Source: an uncultured Bacilli bacterium
GTDB taxonomy: Bacteria; Bacillota_I; Bacilli_A; RF39; UBA660
NCBI GenBank assembly: GCA_910584655.1
Contig: CAJUBJ010000011.1
Coordinates: 1 to 46,785 of the forward strand
Reading direction: 5' to 3'
Length of the DNA: 46,785 nucleotides
A model generated the notes under the pieces. That model saw only the letters and a list, made by a program, of their open reading frames with translations. It searched no databases and had not been told where the DNA came from. Of the stretch, positions 1 through 7,579 are shown one piece after another. Position 1 is the stretch's first letter. The number at the start of each line of letters is the position of its first letter. Position numbers and translations under genes: made by a program.

Positions 1-53
1 CCTACGACCTAACGGTTAACAGCCGTGCGCTCTACCGACTGAGCTAATCAGGC
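1..53 (-). tRNA. tRNA-Asn(GTT), partial, cut by the window edge
   Basis: Read on the minus strand from 53, a 7-nt acceptor strand is followed by T8, A9 and a D-arm (GCTC...GAGC). The anticodon arm has loop CTGTTAA with anticodon GTT (complement of 18-20), then a variable loop running into the window edge. The T arm and acceptor 3' strand lie outside the window. Position-by-position agreement with the bacterial tRNA-Asn layout makes the call firm. Confidence 0.93.
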
Positions 54-208
54 ATTGCTCTTTAATTATAGCAAAATGAGAAATAATGTCAATAATATTT
101 TTGCATTTTTTTAATAAAATATGCAATTTTTTTATTGTTTTACTAAATTAAAGATATTTTTTATACTTTATAATAATAATATATGAAAATAAAAGGCAAA
201 ATATACTT

Positions 209-745
209 TTATGCATCAATATTTTTTACAATAAAACCATTTCTTTCTTCTGAATCTAAGATGTATACTTTTAAAGTTATAACTGAATATTCATCAGTAC
301 TCAAATCAATATTCTCTTCTTTAGGAAGAGTTGCTTTTTTATTACTAATTTTAACATCTACTATATATTCATAATATTTATCGGTTATTTCTTTACTATA
401 TGTCATATTTAAAACTTCATATTTATCCCATGTTTTAATCATTTTATAGGAGATTAAATCATCTCTTACAATTTGATCTATAATAGAATCTAAATATTTT
501 TGAACTATACTAAACTTATCAAAATTAACAAGTTTTTCTGGTTCTGGTTCACCTGTTGAAGAATTTGTGTTTACTTTTTCTTCTTCTGGAGCTATTTCTT
601 TTATAGCTGATTTAACAGTTTCCTTAACAGAATTTTCTTCTTTTAATGATTTTAAATAATCTTGTCCTCCTAAAACTAAGCAAAGAATGGCAGCAAATAG
701 ACAACCATAAATAATAACATCATATTTATTAAACTTCTTTATCAT
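209..745 (-). CDS. Single-pass membrane-anchored hypothetical protein (178 aa)
   Basis: I do not recognise this family. It has a short basic N-terminus (MIKKFNKYD), one hydrophobic segment at about residues 9-27, an acidic/proline linker near 45-70 and a soluble C-terminal domain presumably outside the cell. Start chosen at 745 because AGGTGA lies 5-6 nt before that ATG; an in-frame GTG nine bases upstream falls inside the Shine-Dalgarno itself. It stands alone between the tRNA and a divergent membrane protein gene. The fold resembles small N-terminally anchored extracytoplasmic proteins, but no function can be assigned. Confidence 0.7.
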   Translation of the reverse strand: MIKKFNKYDVIIYGCLFAAILCLVLGGQDYLKSLKEENSVKETVKSAIKEIAPEEEKVNTNSSTGEPEPEKLVNFDKFSIVQKYLDSIIDQIVRDDLISYKMIKTWDKYEVLNMTYSKEITDKYYEYIVDVKISNKKATLPKEENIDLSTDEYSVITLKVYILDSEERNGFIVKNIDA

Positions 746-850
746 ATTATTCACCTATTTTAATTATAATATAAAATTATTTATTTTTTAATAAGTATGG
801 GTATACTTTATTTTAAGTTGACATTTGATATAATATATTTAGGTGATAAT

Positions 851-1180
851 ATGAGAGAATATATGAGAGAACATATTGAATTAATTGATAATTATATTAA
901 GGGAAAAAAGCATGTAAATTTAAATGATGTTATCAATGATCATTTAAAGAAGATAAGTTTTTTTCAACATGAAAGATTAATACATTTATTAGTTACTTTG
1001 TTTTATGCAATAATTACATTGTTTTTCTTAGTTCTTACAATAGTTAGTTATTTATTTATACCTATTTCTATTATAGTAATGATATTTTTAATACTATATA
1101 TTTATCATTATTTTTATTTAGAAAAAGGTGTACAATATATGTATAAACAGTATGATATTTTAAAAGGATTAGGCAAATAA
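851..1180 (+). CDS. Small two-helix membrane protein (109 aa)
   Basis: The N-terminal 45 residues are soluble and charged (MREYMREHIELIDNY). Two hydrophobic helices at about 46-70 and 72-90 make a hairpin, followed by a short charged tail. The start at 851 is set by AGGTGATA a few bases upstream; a frame extension back to 797 has no ribosome site. Its last codons form the left arm of the following terminator. Family not recognised; possibly an accessory membrane protein. Confidence 0.65.
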   Translation: MREYMREHIELIDNYIKGKKHVNLNDVINDHLKKISFFQHERLIHLLVTLFYAIITLFFLVLTIVSYLFIPISIIVMIFLILYIYHYFYLEKGVQYMYKQYDILKGLGK

Positions 1181-1198
1181 TATTCCTAATCCTTTTTT
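1162..1198. terminator. Bidirectional terminator between convergent genes
   Basis: Arms AAAAGGATTAGG (1162-1173) and CCTAATCCTTTT (1185-1196) pair perfectly around an 11-nt loop, with T tails in both directions. The hairpin includes the end of the upstream gene and the stop region of the convergent one. Confidence 0.85.
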
Positions 1199-1950
1199 GA
1201 TTCATCTAATTTAGAAGGTTTTATTATTAAATCGCTATGTTCTATAGTCGGTTCTTCTTTATCAGTTTGTTTATTATATATTAAGTCATTTAAATTACTT
1301 TTTGCCATTATTGTATCATCATAATTTAGTGATGATAATGAATTAATTTCAGGTTCTTTTTCTTCAAATACTTCAAAGTTATCTTCATAACGAGTTGTTT
1401 TGGGAGCATCAAATATAACAAATTGTTCTGGTAAATGAACAATTTTTGTAACATATTGCATTATTATACTACTGGCTTTTTCATTATATCTAAAAGCTTC
1501 GGCATTGTAGTTTTTTCTTGCTAAAGTAATTTCATTTGTTGGATCATTTAGTTCTTCTTCTTTAAAAGTTCCTAATTCATTTAATTCTAAAAGGTATGGA
1601 TATCTTTCAAAATCTATTTTTTTACTTAATTTAAATTTATTTATGGCATTACTTGTTATTACTTTATCATTAATTGAACCCTTTACGCCCTTTTCAATTA
1701 ATAATAGTAATCTATTTATTTCTGTACTTACAGTATCTTCACGACCATATTTTTTTAAAATACGATCTGTTGCTTCTTCAGCTGCTCCTATTTTTTCTTC
1801 CAAATATTTATTTAAAGTTTTTTCAAAAATACCATTTATATTAATTGTTCTTTCTTTTAAATCCTTATATTGTTTATAAATATAGTAACCTAATAATAAA
1901 ATCATAAAAAGAAAAAAGTTATCAAATATAAAATTAAATATTTCAGTCAT
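1186..1950 (-). CDS. LemA-like membrane-anchored protein (254 aa)
   Basis: An N-terminal transmembrane helix (about residues 8-25) is followed by a mostly helical soluble region. Around residues 115-165 it carries the LemA-type pattern: Y-P-x-L-x-E-L, then I-x-L-A-R-x-x-Y-N-A-E-x-x-x-Y-N (LARKNYNAEAFRYN) and a phenylalanine/proline segment. A variable acidic tail of about 60 residues follows. LemA proteins are cell-envelope proteins of unclear role. Start set at the ATG at 1950, preceded by AGGTGATT; the GTG nine bases upstream is part of that site. The first half is diverged, so LemA-like is a motif-level call. Confidence 0.6.
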   Translation of the reverse strand: MTEIFNFIFDNFFLFMILLLGYYIYKQYKDLKERTININGIFEKTLNKYLEEKIGAAEEATDRILKKYGREDTVSTEINRLLLLIEKGVKGSINDKVITSNAINKFKLSKKIDFERYPYLLELNELGTFKEEELNDPTNEITLARKNYNAEAFRYNEKASSIIMQYVTKIVHLPEQFVIFDAPKTTRYEDNFEVFEEKEPEINSLSSLNYDDTIMAKSNLNDLIYNKQTDKEEPTIEHSDLIIKPSKLDESKKD

Positions 1951-1981
1951 TGTAATCACCTATTATAAGAATTATAGCATA

Positions 1982-2635
1982 TTATTTTATTTCTTTAAAT
2001 AACTTAGTAAAGTCGTTTGGATACTTAGTTTCAAAATGATAAGTATGACCTTTTTCTTGATATTCTATTAAGTAAGCATGAAGACCTAATCTCTTAAGAG
2101 GATTAGATTTACTATTATATTTTTTATCGCCTATTATAGGATGTCCAATGTTCGATAATTGGACTCTTATTTGATTACGTCTTCCTGTTTTAATGTTTAT
2201 TTTAAGTAATGAGTATCTATTACTTGTTTGTAATACTTCATACTCTGTTATGGCTAATTTACCTTTAGACTTATCTTTAGTTTCATATACTTCAAGAGTC
2301 TTTGATTCAGCAAGATATGATTTTAGAGTATCTTTCTTTTTAGGCATTTTACCTTCTACAATACATAAGTATTCTCTTTTTACATTTGACCAATTATTCT
2401 GCAAAGATAATTTTTTGTCTTGATTTTTAGCAAATATAACTATGCCTGATGTATCTTTATCTAGTCTATGAATAATGAAAACTTTATTTTTAGGATATTG
2501 TTTTTTTACATAAGTACTAGCTTCATTATATAAAGTTTTTGATTCTCTTTTTTCGGTTGCTATTGTTAGAAGATGAGGTTCTTTTTCTACTACTAATAGT
2601 TCCTTGTCTTCGTATATTATATTCATTTTTTTCAT
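1982..2635 (-). CDS. RluA-family 23S/tRNA pseudouridine synthase (217 aa)
   Basis: Converts uridine to pseudouridine in structured RNA in the cytoplasm. The signature HRLDKDTSG is at residues 57-65, with the catalytic aspartate at D59. R-R-N-Q-I-R-V-Q-L and the G-H-P-I-I-G-D-K-K-Y segment typical of the RluA catalytic domain follow. There is no S4 domain at the N-terminus, so it is a short RluA/YjbO-type member; the RNA target cannot be read from sequence. Start at 2635 is fixed by GGAGGAA just upstream. Its first 110 bases lie inside the upstream YibE/F-like gene in another frame, an unusually long same-strand overlap that implies translational coupling. Confidence 0.88.
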   Translation of the reverse strand: MKKMNIIYEDKELLVVEKEPHLLTIATEKRESKTLYNEASTYVKKQYPKNKVFIIHRLDKDTSGIVIFAKNQDKKLSLQNNWSNVKREYLCIVEGKMPKKKDTLKSYLAESKTLEVYETKDKSKGKLAITEYEVLQTSNRYSLLKINIKTGRRNQIRVQLSNIGHPIIGDKKYNSKSNPLKRLGLHAYLIEYQEKGHTYHFETKYPNDFTKLFKEIK

Positions 2636-3389
2636 ATTGTTCCTCCTTATCATATGTATATACAATACATGATATAAATGCTGTTAAGGGAATTATTATA
2701 AATGATGCTATTCCACTTAACATAATTCTTGTAAATTCACTAGCAAAAACTTTAGAGTTTATTATATTTATAACACTATAGTTAAAGTCTTGAAAATATA
2801 TAAATAATGTCATATAACTTCCTAGATAAGCAAAAAATAGTGTATTGGTTGTGGTACCTAGAATGTCTTTACCTATATTCATTCCTGATATAAATAGTTC
2901 TTTTTTAGATAGTTTTGGATTATTTATGTGAACTTCATATAAGGCTGATGATATAGCTATTGATGTATCTATTATGTTACCTATAAGACCTATTATAATT
3001 ATAGAGTTTGATAGAGCTAACATGTTTATTCCTGTGTCATATATTACATAACTTATTCCTTCTATTGTTTCTTCTGAATATCCTTGAATATAAATATTAT
3101 TACCAAAGATACATGTTATATAAAAAAATATTATTAATAGGAAACATACAGATATAAAGGATACTATTGTTTTTTTGTTTGTTCCGTTTAAGAAGAATAA
3201 GATGATAGTACTTATTATGATACACATTATGAATGTTGGAATTATAGGATTAAATCCCCATCCTACTATAATAATTAAAAGAAATATTAAAGCTAGATTC
3301 ATATATATTGTGAAGAAGGTTTTTAAGCCTCTTTTACCACCAATTAACAGAAGAAGGATTAATAATACTAGTGATAGTATTTTTATCAT
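2526..3389 (-). CDS. YibE/F-like multipass membrane protein (287 aa)
   Basis: Seven or so hydrophobic helices fill residues 1-240. A central G-L-I-G-N-I-I-D-T-S-I-A-I-S segment and the following G-M-N-I-G-K-D-I-L-G-T-T-T-N-T-L-F-F-A-Y match the matching segments of the neighbouring YibE/F gene. The tail, from about residue 245, is soluble, basic and serine-rich. YibE/F proteins are integral membrane proteins of unknown transport or assembly role. The start codon overlaps the previous stop by one base (TAATG), so the pair is co-translated and probably forms a heteromer. The tail is encoded by DNA that also encodes the start of the pseudouridine synthase. Confidence 0.75.
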   Translation of the reverse strand: MIKILSLVLLILLLLIGGKRGLKTFFTIYMNLALIFLLIIIVGWGFNPIIPTFIMCIIISTIILFFLNGTNKKTIVSFISVCFLLIIFFYITCIFGNNIYIQGYSEETIEGISYVIYDTGINMLALSNSIIIIGLIGNIIDTSIAISSALYEVHINNPKLSKKELFISGMNIGKDILGTTTNTLFFAYLGSYMTLFIYFQDFNYSVINIINSKVFASEFTRIMLSGIASFIIIPLTAFISCIVYTYDKEEQYEKNEYNIRRQGTISSRKRTSSSNNSNRKKRIKNFI

Positions 3390-4495
3390 TATTTAAGCCT
3401 CCTTTTATATATTAATAGTGTCGTATAAATAGAGATTGGAATTGTCAAAGTTATTCCTATTGCTCCTACTAGTGCTCTTGTTATTTCAAGACTCATATAT
3501 TGATCTATAAGAGTAGATAATTCAACTCCATTTCTAAAATAAATAGTAAGATTTGGTATTACTGAGCATACATATGTAAAGAATAATACATTAATCATTG
3601 TACTCATTATATCTTTACCGATAGAAAAACCTGATTTAATTAATGATTTTATGCTTATATTATTATCTTTTTCAATTAATTCATTTAAGGATGATGCCAT
3701 ACTTATGGAAATATCCATTATTGCTCCAAGTCCTCCTAGTATTAATTCGGCCATAAAAATTTCTTCATATGGACGAGTTAATAGTTCCATTTGTTCAAAT
3801 CTTATTCCACTATATTCTGAGATGTTGATAACTATTAGAGTTATTAACATGGTAATCGTAACTCCTATTATACTACTTATGATAGCAGATAAAGTTTTTT
3901 TGTTAAAACCTGAAACCAAGCTTAGACATATTGTACTAAATATTATGGCTCCTATAAAAGATAGGATTGCTAAGGATAATCCTTTGGCATTTATTATTAC
4001 TATAATATTGAATAAGAAAATATTTAAAACTACACTAATTAAAGAGAAGAATCCTTTTAATTTACCTATTAGGATTATAGTAAGAGAGAAGGCTATAATT
4101 AAAATTACTATGTATTTATCTCGTTTGTATCCTTCAATATGAGCATTTTTAATTATTCCATCTCTTTTATTTAATGAAACAAATACTTCGTCATTTTTTT
4201 TATATTTTTGATCATATGCTTCACCTTTATGGTATTCGTTACTTATAGTTATCTCTAGTCCTTTATCTTCGCCATTCATTATTTTAGCTTTGATTGTTTG
4301 GTTATATATATCTTCGTGATAACCATAAGTTATTGTATCTGTACTTATGTATTCTTCTTCAATTGATGTTATTTTAGCAATACTTTCTTTATAGAGATTG
4401 TGATTATTAAAAGTAAATATTATAGCTATAATACTTAGCAATATTAATATTGAATAGAATATGATAAATTTCTTATTATTTTTTATGAACTGCAT
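3389..4495 (-). CDS. YibE/F family membrane protein (368 aa)
   Basis: A transmembrane helix at residues 10-29 is followed by a soluble, probably extracytoplasmic domain of about 90 residues. Seven or eight helices follow, including G-L-G-A-I-M-D-I-S-I-S-M-A-S-S and G-F-S-I-G-K-D-I-M-S-T-M-I-N-V-L-F-F-T-Y. This layout is typical of the YibE/F family (PF07907). It begins a three-gene minus-strand run with the second YibE/F-like gene and the pseudouridine synthase. Substrate unknown. Confidence 0.82.
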   Translation of the reverse strand: MQFIKNNKKFIIFYSILILLSIIAIIFTFNNHNLYKESIAKITSIEEEYISTDTITYGYHEDIYNQTIKAKIMNGEDKGLEITISNEYHKGEAYDQKYKKNDEVFVSLNKRDGIIKNAHIEGYKRDKYIVILIIAFSLTIILIGKLKGFFSLISVVLNIFLFNIIVIINAKGLSLAILSFIGAIIFSTICLSLVSGFNKKTLSAIISSIIGVTITMLITLIVINISEYSGIRFEQMELLTRPYEEIFMAELILGGLGAIMDISISMASSLNELIEKDNNISIKSLIKSGFSIGKDIMSTMINVLFFTYVCSVIPNLTIYFRNGVELSTLIDQYMSLEITRALVGAIGITLTIPISIYTTLLIYKRRLK

Positions 4496-4602
4496 ATAAT
4501 CACATCCGCTTAAATTATATCACAATTAGTTATAAGCTCTATTTTTTTCTTGCTTCATAAAGTGTTATTAAAGAAAAAAAATTAGATATTTTTATAAAAT
4601 AA

Positions 4603-4625
4603 AAAAGTAGTTTTAGACTACTTTT
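4603..4625 (-). terminator. Terminator after the split nrdD genes
   Basis: Arms AAAAGTAG (4603-4610) and CTACTTTT (4618-4625) pair around a 7-nt loop; the minus-strand transcript runs into a T-rich stretch. The stop codon of the small glycyl-radical protein lies in the arm. Confidence 0.75.
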
Positions 4626-4803
4626 CAAATGTGTGTTTTACTCTATCTTTTTCTTCTGCTCTTTTACCATCGTTGAATCTATCAACAGTTCCTACTAAAT
4701 AGCCAGTGATTCTTCTGATTCTTTCAAATCCTACTCCTTCACCTACCATTTTTTTGCTTTCTACTTTTTGTTCTGCAACTTTTTCCATTTTTTCTGTTTT
4801 CAT
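4618..4803 (-). CDS. Stand-alone glycyl-radical C-terminal domain of anaerobic ribonucleotide reductase (61 aa)
   Basis: Residues 28-57 match the C-terminal radical loop of class III ribonucleotide reductase: I-R-R-I-T-G-Y-L-V, then R-F-N-D-G-K-R-A-E-E and D-R-V-K-H. In E. coli NrdD the same region reads R-V-C-G-Y-L-G ... P-F-N-A-G-K-Q-E-E ... R-R-V-K-H, and the glycine of that GY carries the radical. The neighbouring large gene stops right after its zinc-type cysteines and lacks this loop, so the pair looks like one enzyme in two chains. The gap is 27 nt and holds a purine-rich ribosome site (AAAGAGGT). Residues 1-25 are a lysine/glutamate-rich helix with no counterpart I recognise, perhaps a docking segment. 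Function by homology and context. Confidence 0.85.
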   Translation of the reverse strand: MKTEKMEKVAEQKVESKKMVGEGVGFERIRRITGYLVGTVDRFNDGKRAEEKDRVKHTFEK

Positions 4804-4830
4804 ACCTTTTACCTCTTTCTCTTTCTATCC

Positions 4831-7152
4831 TTATTTATTTAAATTCATATTTTTTAATAGTTCTGCAGGAATTGGGTCTCCTTCACGACGACCACAACCT
4901 GGACATACATCTTTTATAACTCCAACATATCCACAAACAGGATCTCTATCTACTGGGTGGTTAATTGCACCATAACCAATTCCAGCTTCTTTCATTAGTC
5001 TTACTACTGATTCAAATGCTTCTACATTTTCTGTAACATCGCCATCTAATTCAATATAACTAATATGTCCAGCATTTGTTAATGCATGATATGGAGCTTC
5101 TGTTTTGATTTTCTTTGCTATTGAAATATTATAGTGAACTGGAACATGGAATGAATTTGTGTAATATGATCTATCTGTTACACCTTTTATTTTTCCATAT
5201 ATAGCTCTGTCTATTTTAGTAAATCTTCCGCTTAATCCTTCAGCTGGTGTAGCTAAACAAGTGAAGTTTAATTTATATTGTTGTGAATATTCATCAAGCT
5301 TTTCTCTCATGTGACCAATTATTTCAAGTCCTAATTTTTGAGCTTTTGTTGATTCCCCATGATGTTCACCAATTAAAGCTACTAGACATTCTGCTAGTCC
5401 AATAAATCCAACTGATAATGTTCCATGTTTTAAAACTTTTTTTAGTTTATCATTTGGTTTTAATTTATCTGAATCCATCCAGTTTCCTTGTCCCATTAAG
5501 AATGGGAAGTTATATACTCTTTTATTACATTGAATATCAAATCTTTCAAGTAATTGTTCTTTACATAATTCTATTTTTTCGTCTAGTTCAGCATAGAAAC
5601 CTTTCATATCAGCTTTCTTATTAGCATTAGGTCCAACAATACCATATTTAATTCCTAATCTTGGTAAATTAATTGTTGTGAATGATAAGTTTCCACGTCT
5701 TGGTGAGATTGCTTTTTCAGGGTCTACTACATTACCCATAACTCTTGTACGGCATCCCATTGTAGCAACTTCTGTTTCTGGGCGACCAGGAACATAATAT
5801 TGTAAATTGAATGGAGCATCTATGAATTCAAAGTTAGGGAATAAACGTTTAGCTGAAACTTGACAAGATAATTTAAATAAATCATAGTTTGGATCTTCTG
5901 GATTATAATTTACTCCTTCTTTTACTTTAAAGATTGAGATTGGGAATATAGGTGTTTCACTATGTCCTAATCCAGCATCAACAGCTAGTAGATAATTCTT
6001 AACTATCATACGTCCTTCTGCTGAAGTATCAGTACCAAAGTTAACACTTGAGAATGGTACTTGTGCTCCTGCTCTTGAATGCATTGTATTTAAATTATGA
6101 ATAAATGCTTCCATAGCTTGGAATGTTATTCTATCAGTTTTTGAAACAGCTTTATCAAGAGCCATTTGGAATAATCTTTTTAAAGATGCATTTTCTTTAT
6201 AGAATTTTTCAAATATTTCTACTTCGTTTTCAATAGTTGTTAGTTTAGCTATTTCACCTTCAACAGTTTTCATATTAATAAATGAACCAAAATCTGAATA
6301 ATCAAGTAAATCTTGGATAGTCATTTTTAATTGTTTTTTATAAGTTTTTATAACTCCAGGAGCTAAGTAATAATCAAATAATGGAATTGATTGTCCACCA
6401 TGTTGATCATTTTGATTTGATTGAATTGCGATAGCAGCAAGTGCTGAATAACTCATTATATCATTTGGTTCTCTTAAATAACCATGTCCTGTTGAGAAAC
6501 CACCTTTGAATAATTTTTCTAAATCTATTTGTAAGCAAGTAGTTGTTCCCATTGCTTCGAAGTCCATATCATGAATATGAATATCTCCTTCATCATGAGC
6601 ATCAGCAAATTTCTTTTTCATTAAATATGTTTTTGAGAATTCTTTAGATACATTTGAACCAAATTGTAACATTGTACCCATGGCTGAATTTCCATCAATA
6701 TTACCATTTTCTCTTTTTGTATCATCTTCTGATGCACTTTTAAGTGCTAGACCTTCTAAAGTTTTTAAAAATTTATGAGATCTTTTGTCTTCTGTGAAAG
6801 CCGCTCTTGATTGAGCTCTTCTTTCTCTATAATTAGTGAAGGCTTCATACACATCTTCATATTTTTTTGCTTTTAAAGATTTTTCAATTAAATCTTGAAT
6901 TTCCTCAATTTTAATTTTATCTTTGTCTTTATAGTCTTTTTCTATTCTGTCTAAAACGTCATGAAATACACGTTGCATGTCTTTCTCAGTATATTTTGCT
7001 ACTCCATCTTCATCGTCTTTAGATGATTCAATTACATCATCAAAACCCTTTTTGATAGCTATAGCGATTTTTGTCTCATTAAAGTCGACCTTTTTGCCAT
7101 TTCTTTTTACTACTTGAAGATTAGTAAAAAGTTCTTCTTTTTCTTTTGCCAT
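4831..7152 (-). CDS. nrdD: Anaerobic (class III) ribonucleoside-triphosphate reductase, large chain lacking its glycyl-radical tail (773 aa)
   Basis: Reduces ribonucleoside triphosphates to deoxy forms in anaerobic cells. The N-terminal ~110 residues are an ATP-cone (V-V-K-R-N-G-K-K-V-D-F). Active-site cysteines are visible at C206 (MGTTTCLQ) and C467 (MGCRT). The C-terminus has CGYVG (C740) and CPGCG (C750, C753), but the residue expected to be the first zinc cysteine is D737. Normally a glycyl-radical loop R-[VI]-x-G-Y follows; here the frame stops at residue 773 and the loop is in the next gene. SD AAGGAGA precedes the ATG at 7152. No activase gene (nrdG) is visible in this window. The reading frame is open throughout, so the split is not an internal stop in a normal gene. 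Confidence 0.93.
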   Translation of the reverse strand: MAKEKEELFTNLQVVKRNGKKVDFNETKIAIAIKKGFDDVIESSKDDEDGVAKYTEKDMQRVFHDVLDRIEKDYKDKDKIKIEEIQDLIEKSLKAKKYEDVYEAFTNYRERRAQSRAAFTEDKRSHKFLKTLEGLALKSASEDDTKRENGNIDGNSAMGTMLQFGSNVSKEFSKTYLMKKKFADAHDEGDIHIHDMDFEAMGTTTCLQIDLEKLFKGGFSTGHGYLREPNDIMSYSALAAIAIQSNQNDQHGGQSIPLFDYYLAPGVIKTYKKQLKMTIQDLLDYSDFGSFINMKTVEGEIAKLTTIENEVEIFEKFYKENASLKRLFQMALDKAVSKTDRITFQAMEAFIHNLNTMHSRAGAQVPFSSVNFGTDTSAEGRMIVKNYLLAVDAGLGHSETPIFPISIFKVKEGVNYNPEDPNYDLFKLSCQVSAKRLFPNFEFIDAPFNLQYYVPGRPETEVATMGCRTRVMGNVVDPEKAISPRRGNLSFTTINLPRLGIKYGIVGPNANKKADMKGFYAELDEKIELCKEQLLERFDIQCNKRVYNFPFLMGQGNWMDSDKLKPNDKLKKVLKHGTLSVGFIGLAECLVALIGEHHGESTKAQKLGLEIIGHMREKLDEYSQQYKLNFTCLATPAEGLSGRFTKIDRAIYGKIKGVTDRSYYTNSFHVPVHYNISIAKKIKTEAPYHALTNAGHISYIELDGDVTENVEAFESVVRLMKEAGIGYGAINHPVDRDPVCGYVGVIKDVCPGCGRREGDPIPAELLKNMNLNK

Positions 7153-7188
7153 AGTTTAAAAACTCTCCTTCTACCTTTTCCTAATTAC

Positions 7189-7217
7189 ATTATAATTCCT
7201 ATGTATGAAAATTGAAA
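7189..7217 (-). promoter_or_regulatory. Probable nrdD promoter
   Basis: On the minus strand, TATAAT (7189-7194) lies 17 bp from TTTCAA (7212-7217). The predicted start is near 7181, giving a ~30-nt leader before the nrdD ATG. The -10 is perfect and the -35 weak; dense A-tracts lie directly upstream and could act as an UP-type or curved element. Confidence 0.55.
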
Positions 7218-7483
7218 GATTAATTTTTTGAAAAAAAGTGAAAAAATTGATTTTTTGATTTTTTTCATTTTTTCATTTTTGCCGTTTTTTAGGACTTTTT
7301 GATTTTTTATTTTTGATATTAACTAAAATGGTCTATGTTATTTTTTGCCTAATATTAGGCAAAAAATGAGTTTTTTTAAAATTGTAGTGTTCGATTTACA
7401 AAGAATTTACTTTTTGCAAAATTTCGTTTTTCAGAAAATTTACATTTTTTCATTTTTCTGTTTTTTTGACTTTTTTGCAAAAT
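7218..7483. other. Gene-free, T-tract-rich region upstream of nrdD
   Basis: No credible reading frame. From 7224 to 7314 homopolymer runs of 5-7 T or A recur every 7-11 bases, and similar runs fill 7430-7477. This kind of repeated A-tract bends DNA. The region also contains a perfect inverted repeat (7341-7366), listed separately. Confidence 0.6.
7341..7366. repeat. Perfect 26-bp palindrome upstream of nrdD
   Basis: The half-site TTTTTTGCCTAAT is followed by its exact reverse complement. No T tail follows in either direction, so it is not an ordinary terminator; a dimeric regulator site or a cruciform is more likely. It does not match the NrdR box or CIRCE as I know them. Confidence 0.6.
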
Positions 7484-7535
7484 AAAAAGATATACAAAAG
7501 TCAAGCTTTTTTAAGCTTTTTGTTATATCTTTTTG
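7484..7535 (-). terminator. Terminator of the FIST gene
   Basis: A long imperfect hairpin with outer arms AAAAAGATATA / TATATCTTTTT and an inner AAGCTT-containing stem sits 45 nt after the FIST stop. The minus-strand transcript then enters a T-rich stretch. Confidence 0.7.
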
Positions 7536-7579
7536 TTATTATATTTATTGCTTTTATATGATAAATTTATAGCTAGAAA

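Noticed and set aside
3651..4142. 163-codon plus-strand frame
   Set aside because: Antisense to the YibE/F gene; hydrophobic only because it mirrors membrane codons, and it has no ribosome site.
4618..4830. The small NrdD piece as a frameshifted end of the large gene
   Set aside because: The gap holds a stop, a spacer and a ribosome site, and the small protein has its own 25-residue lead-in; no single-base shift joins the two frames cleanly.
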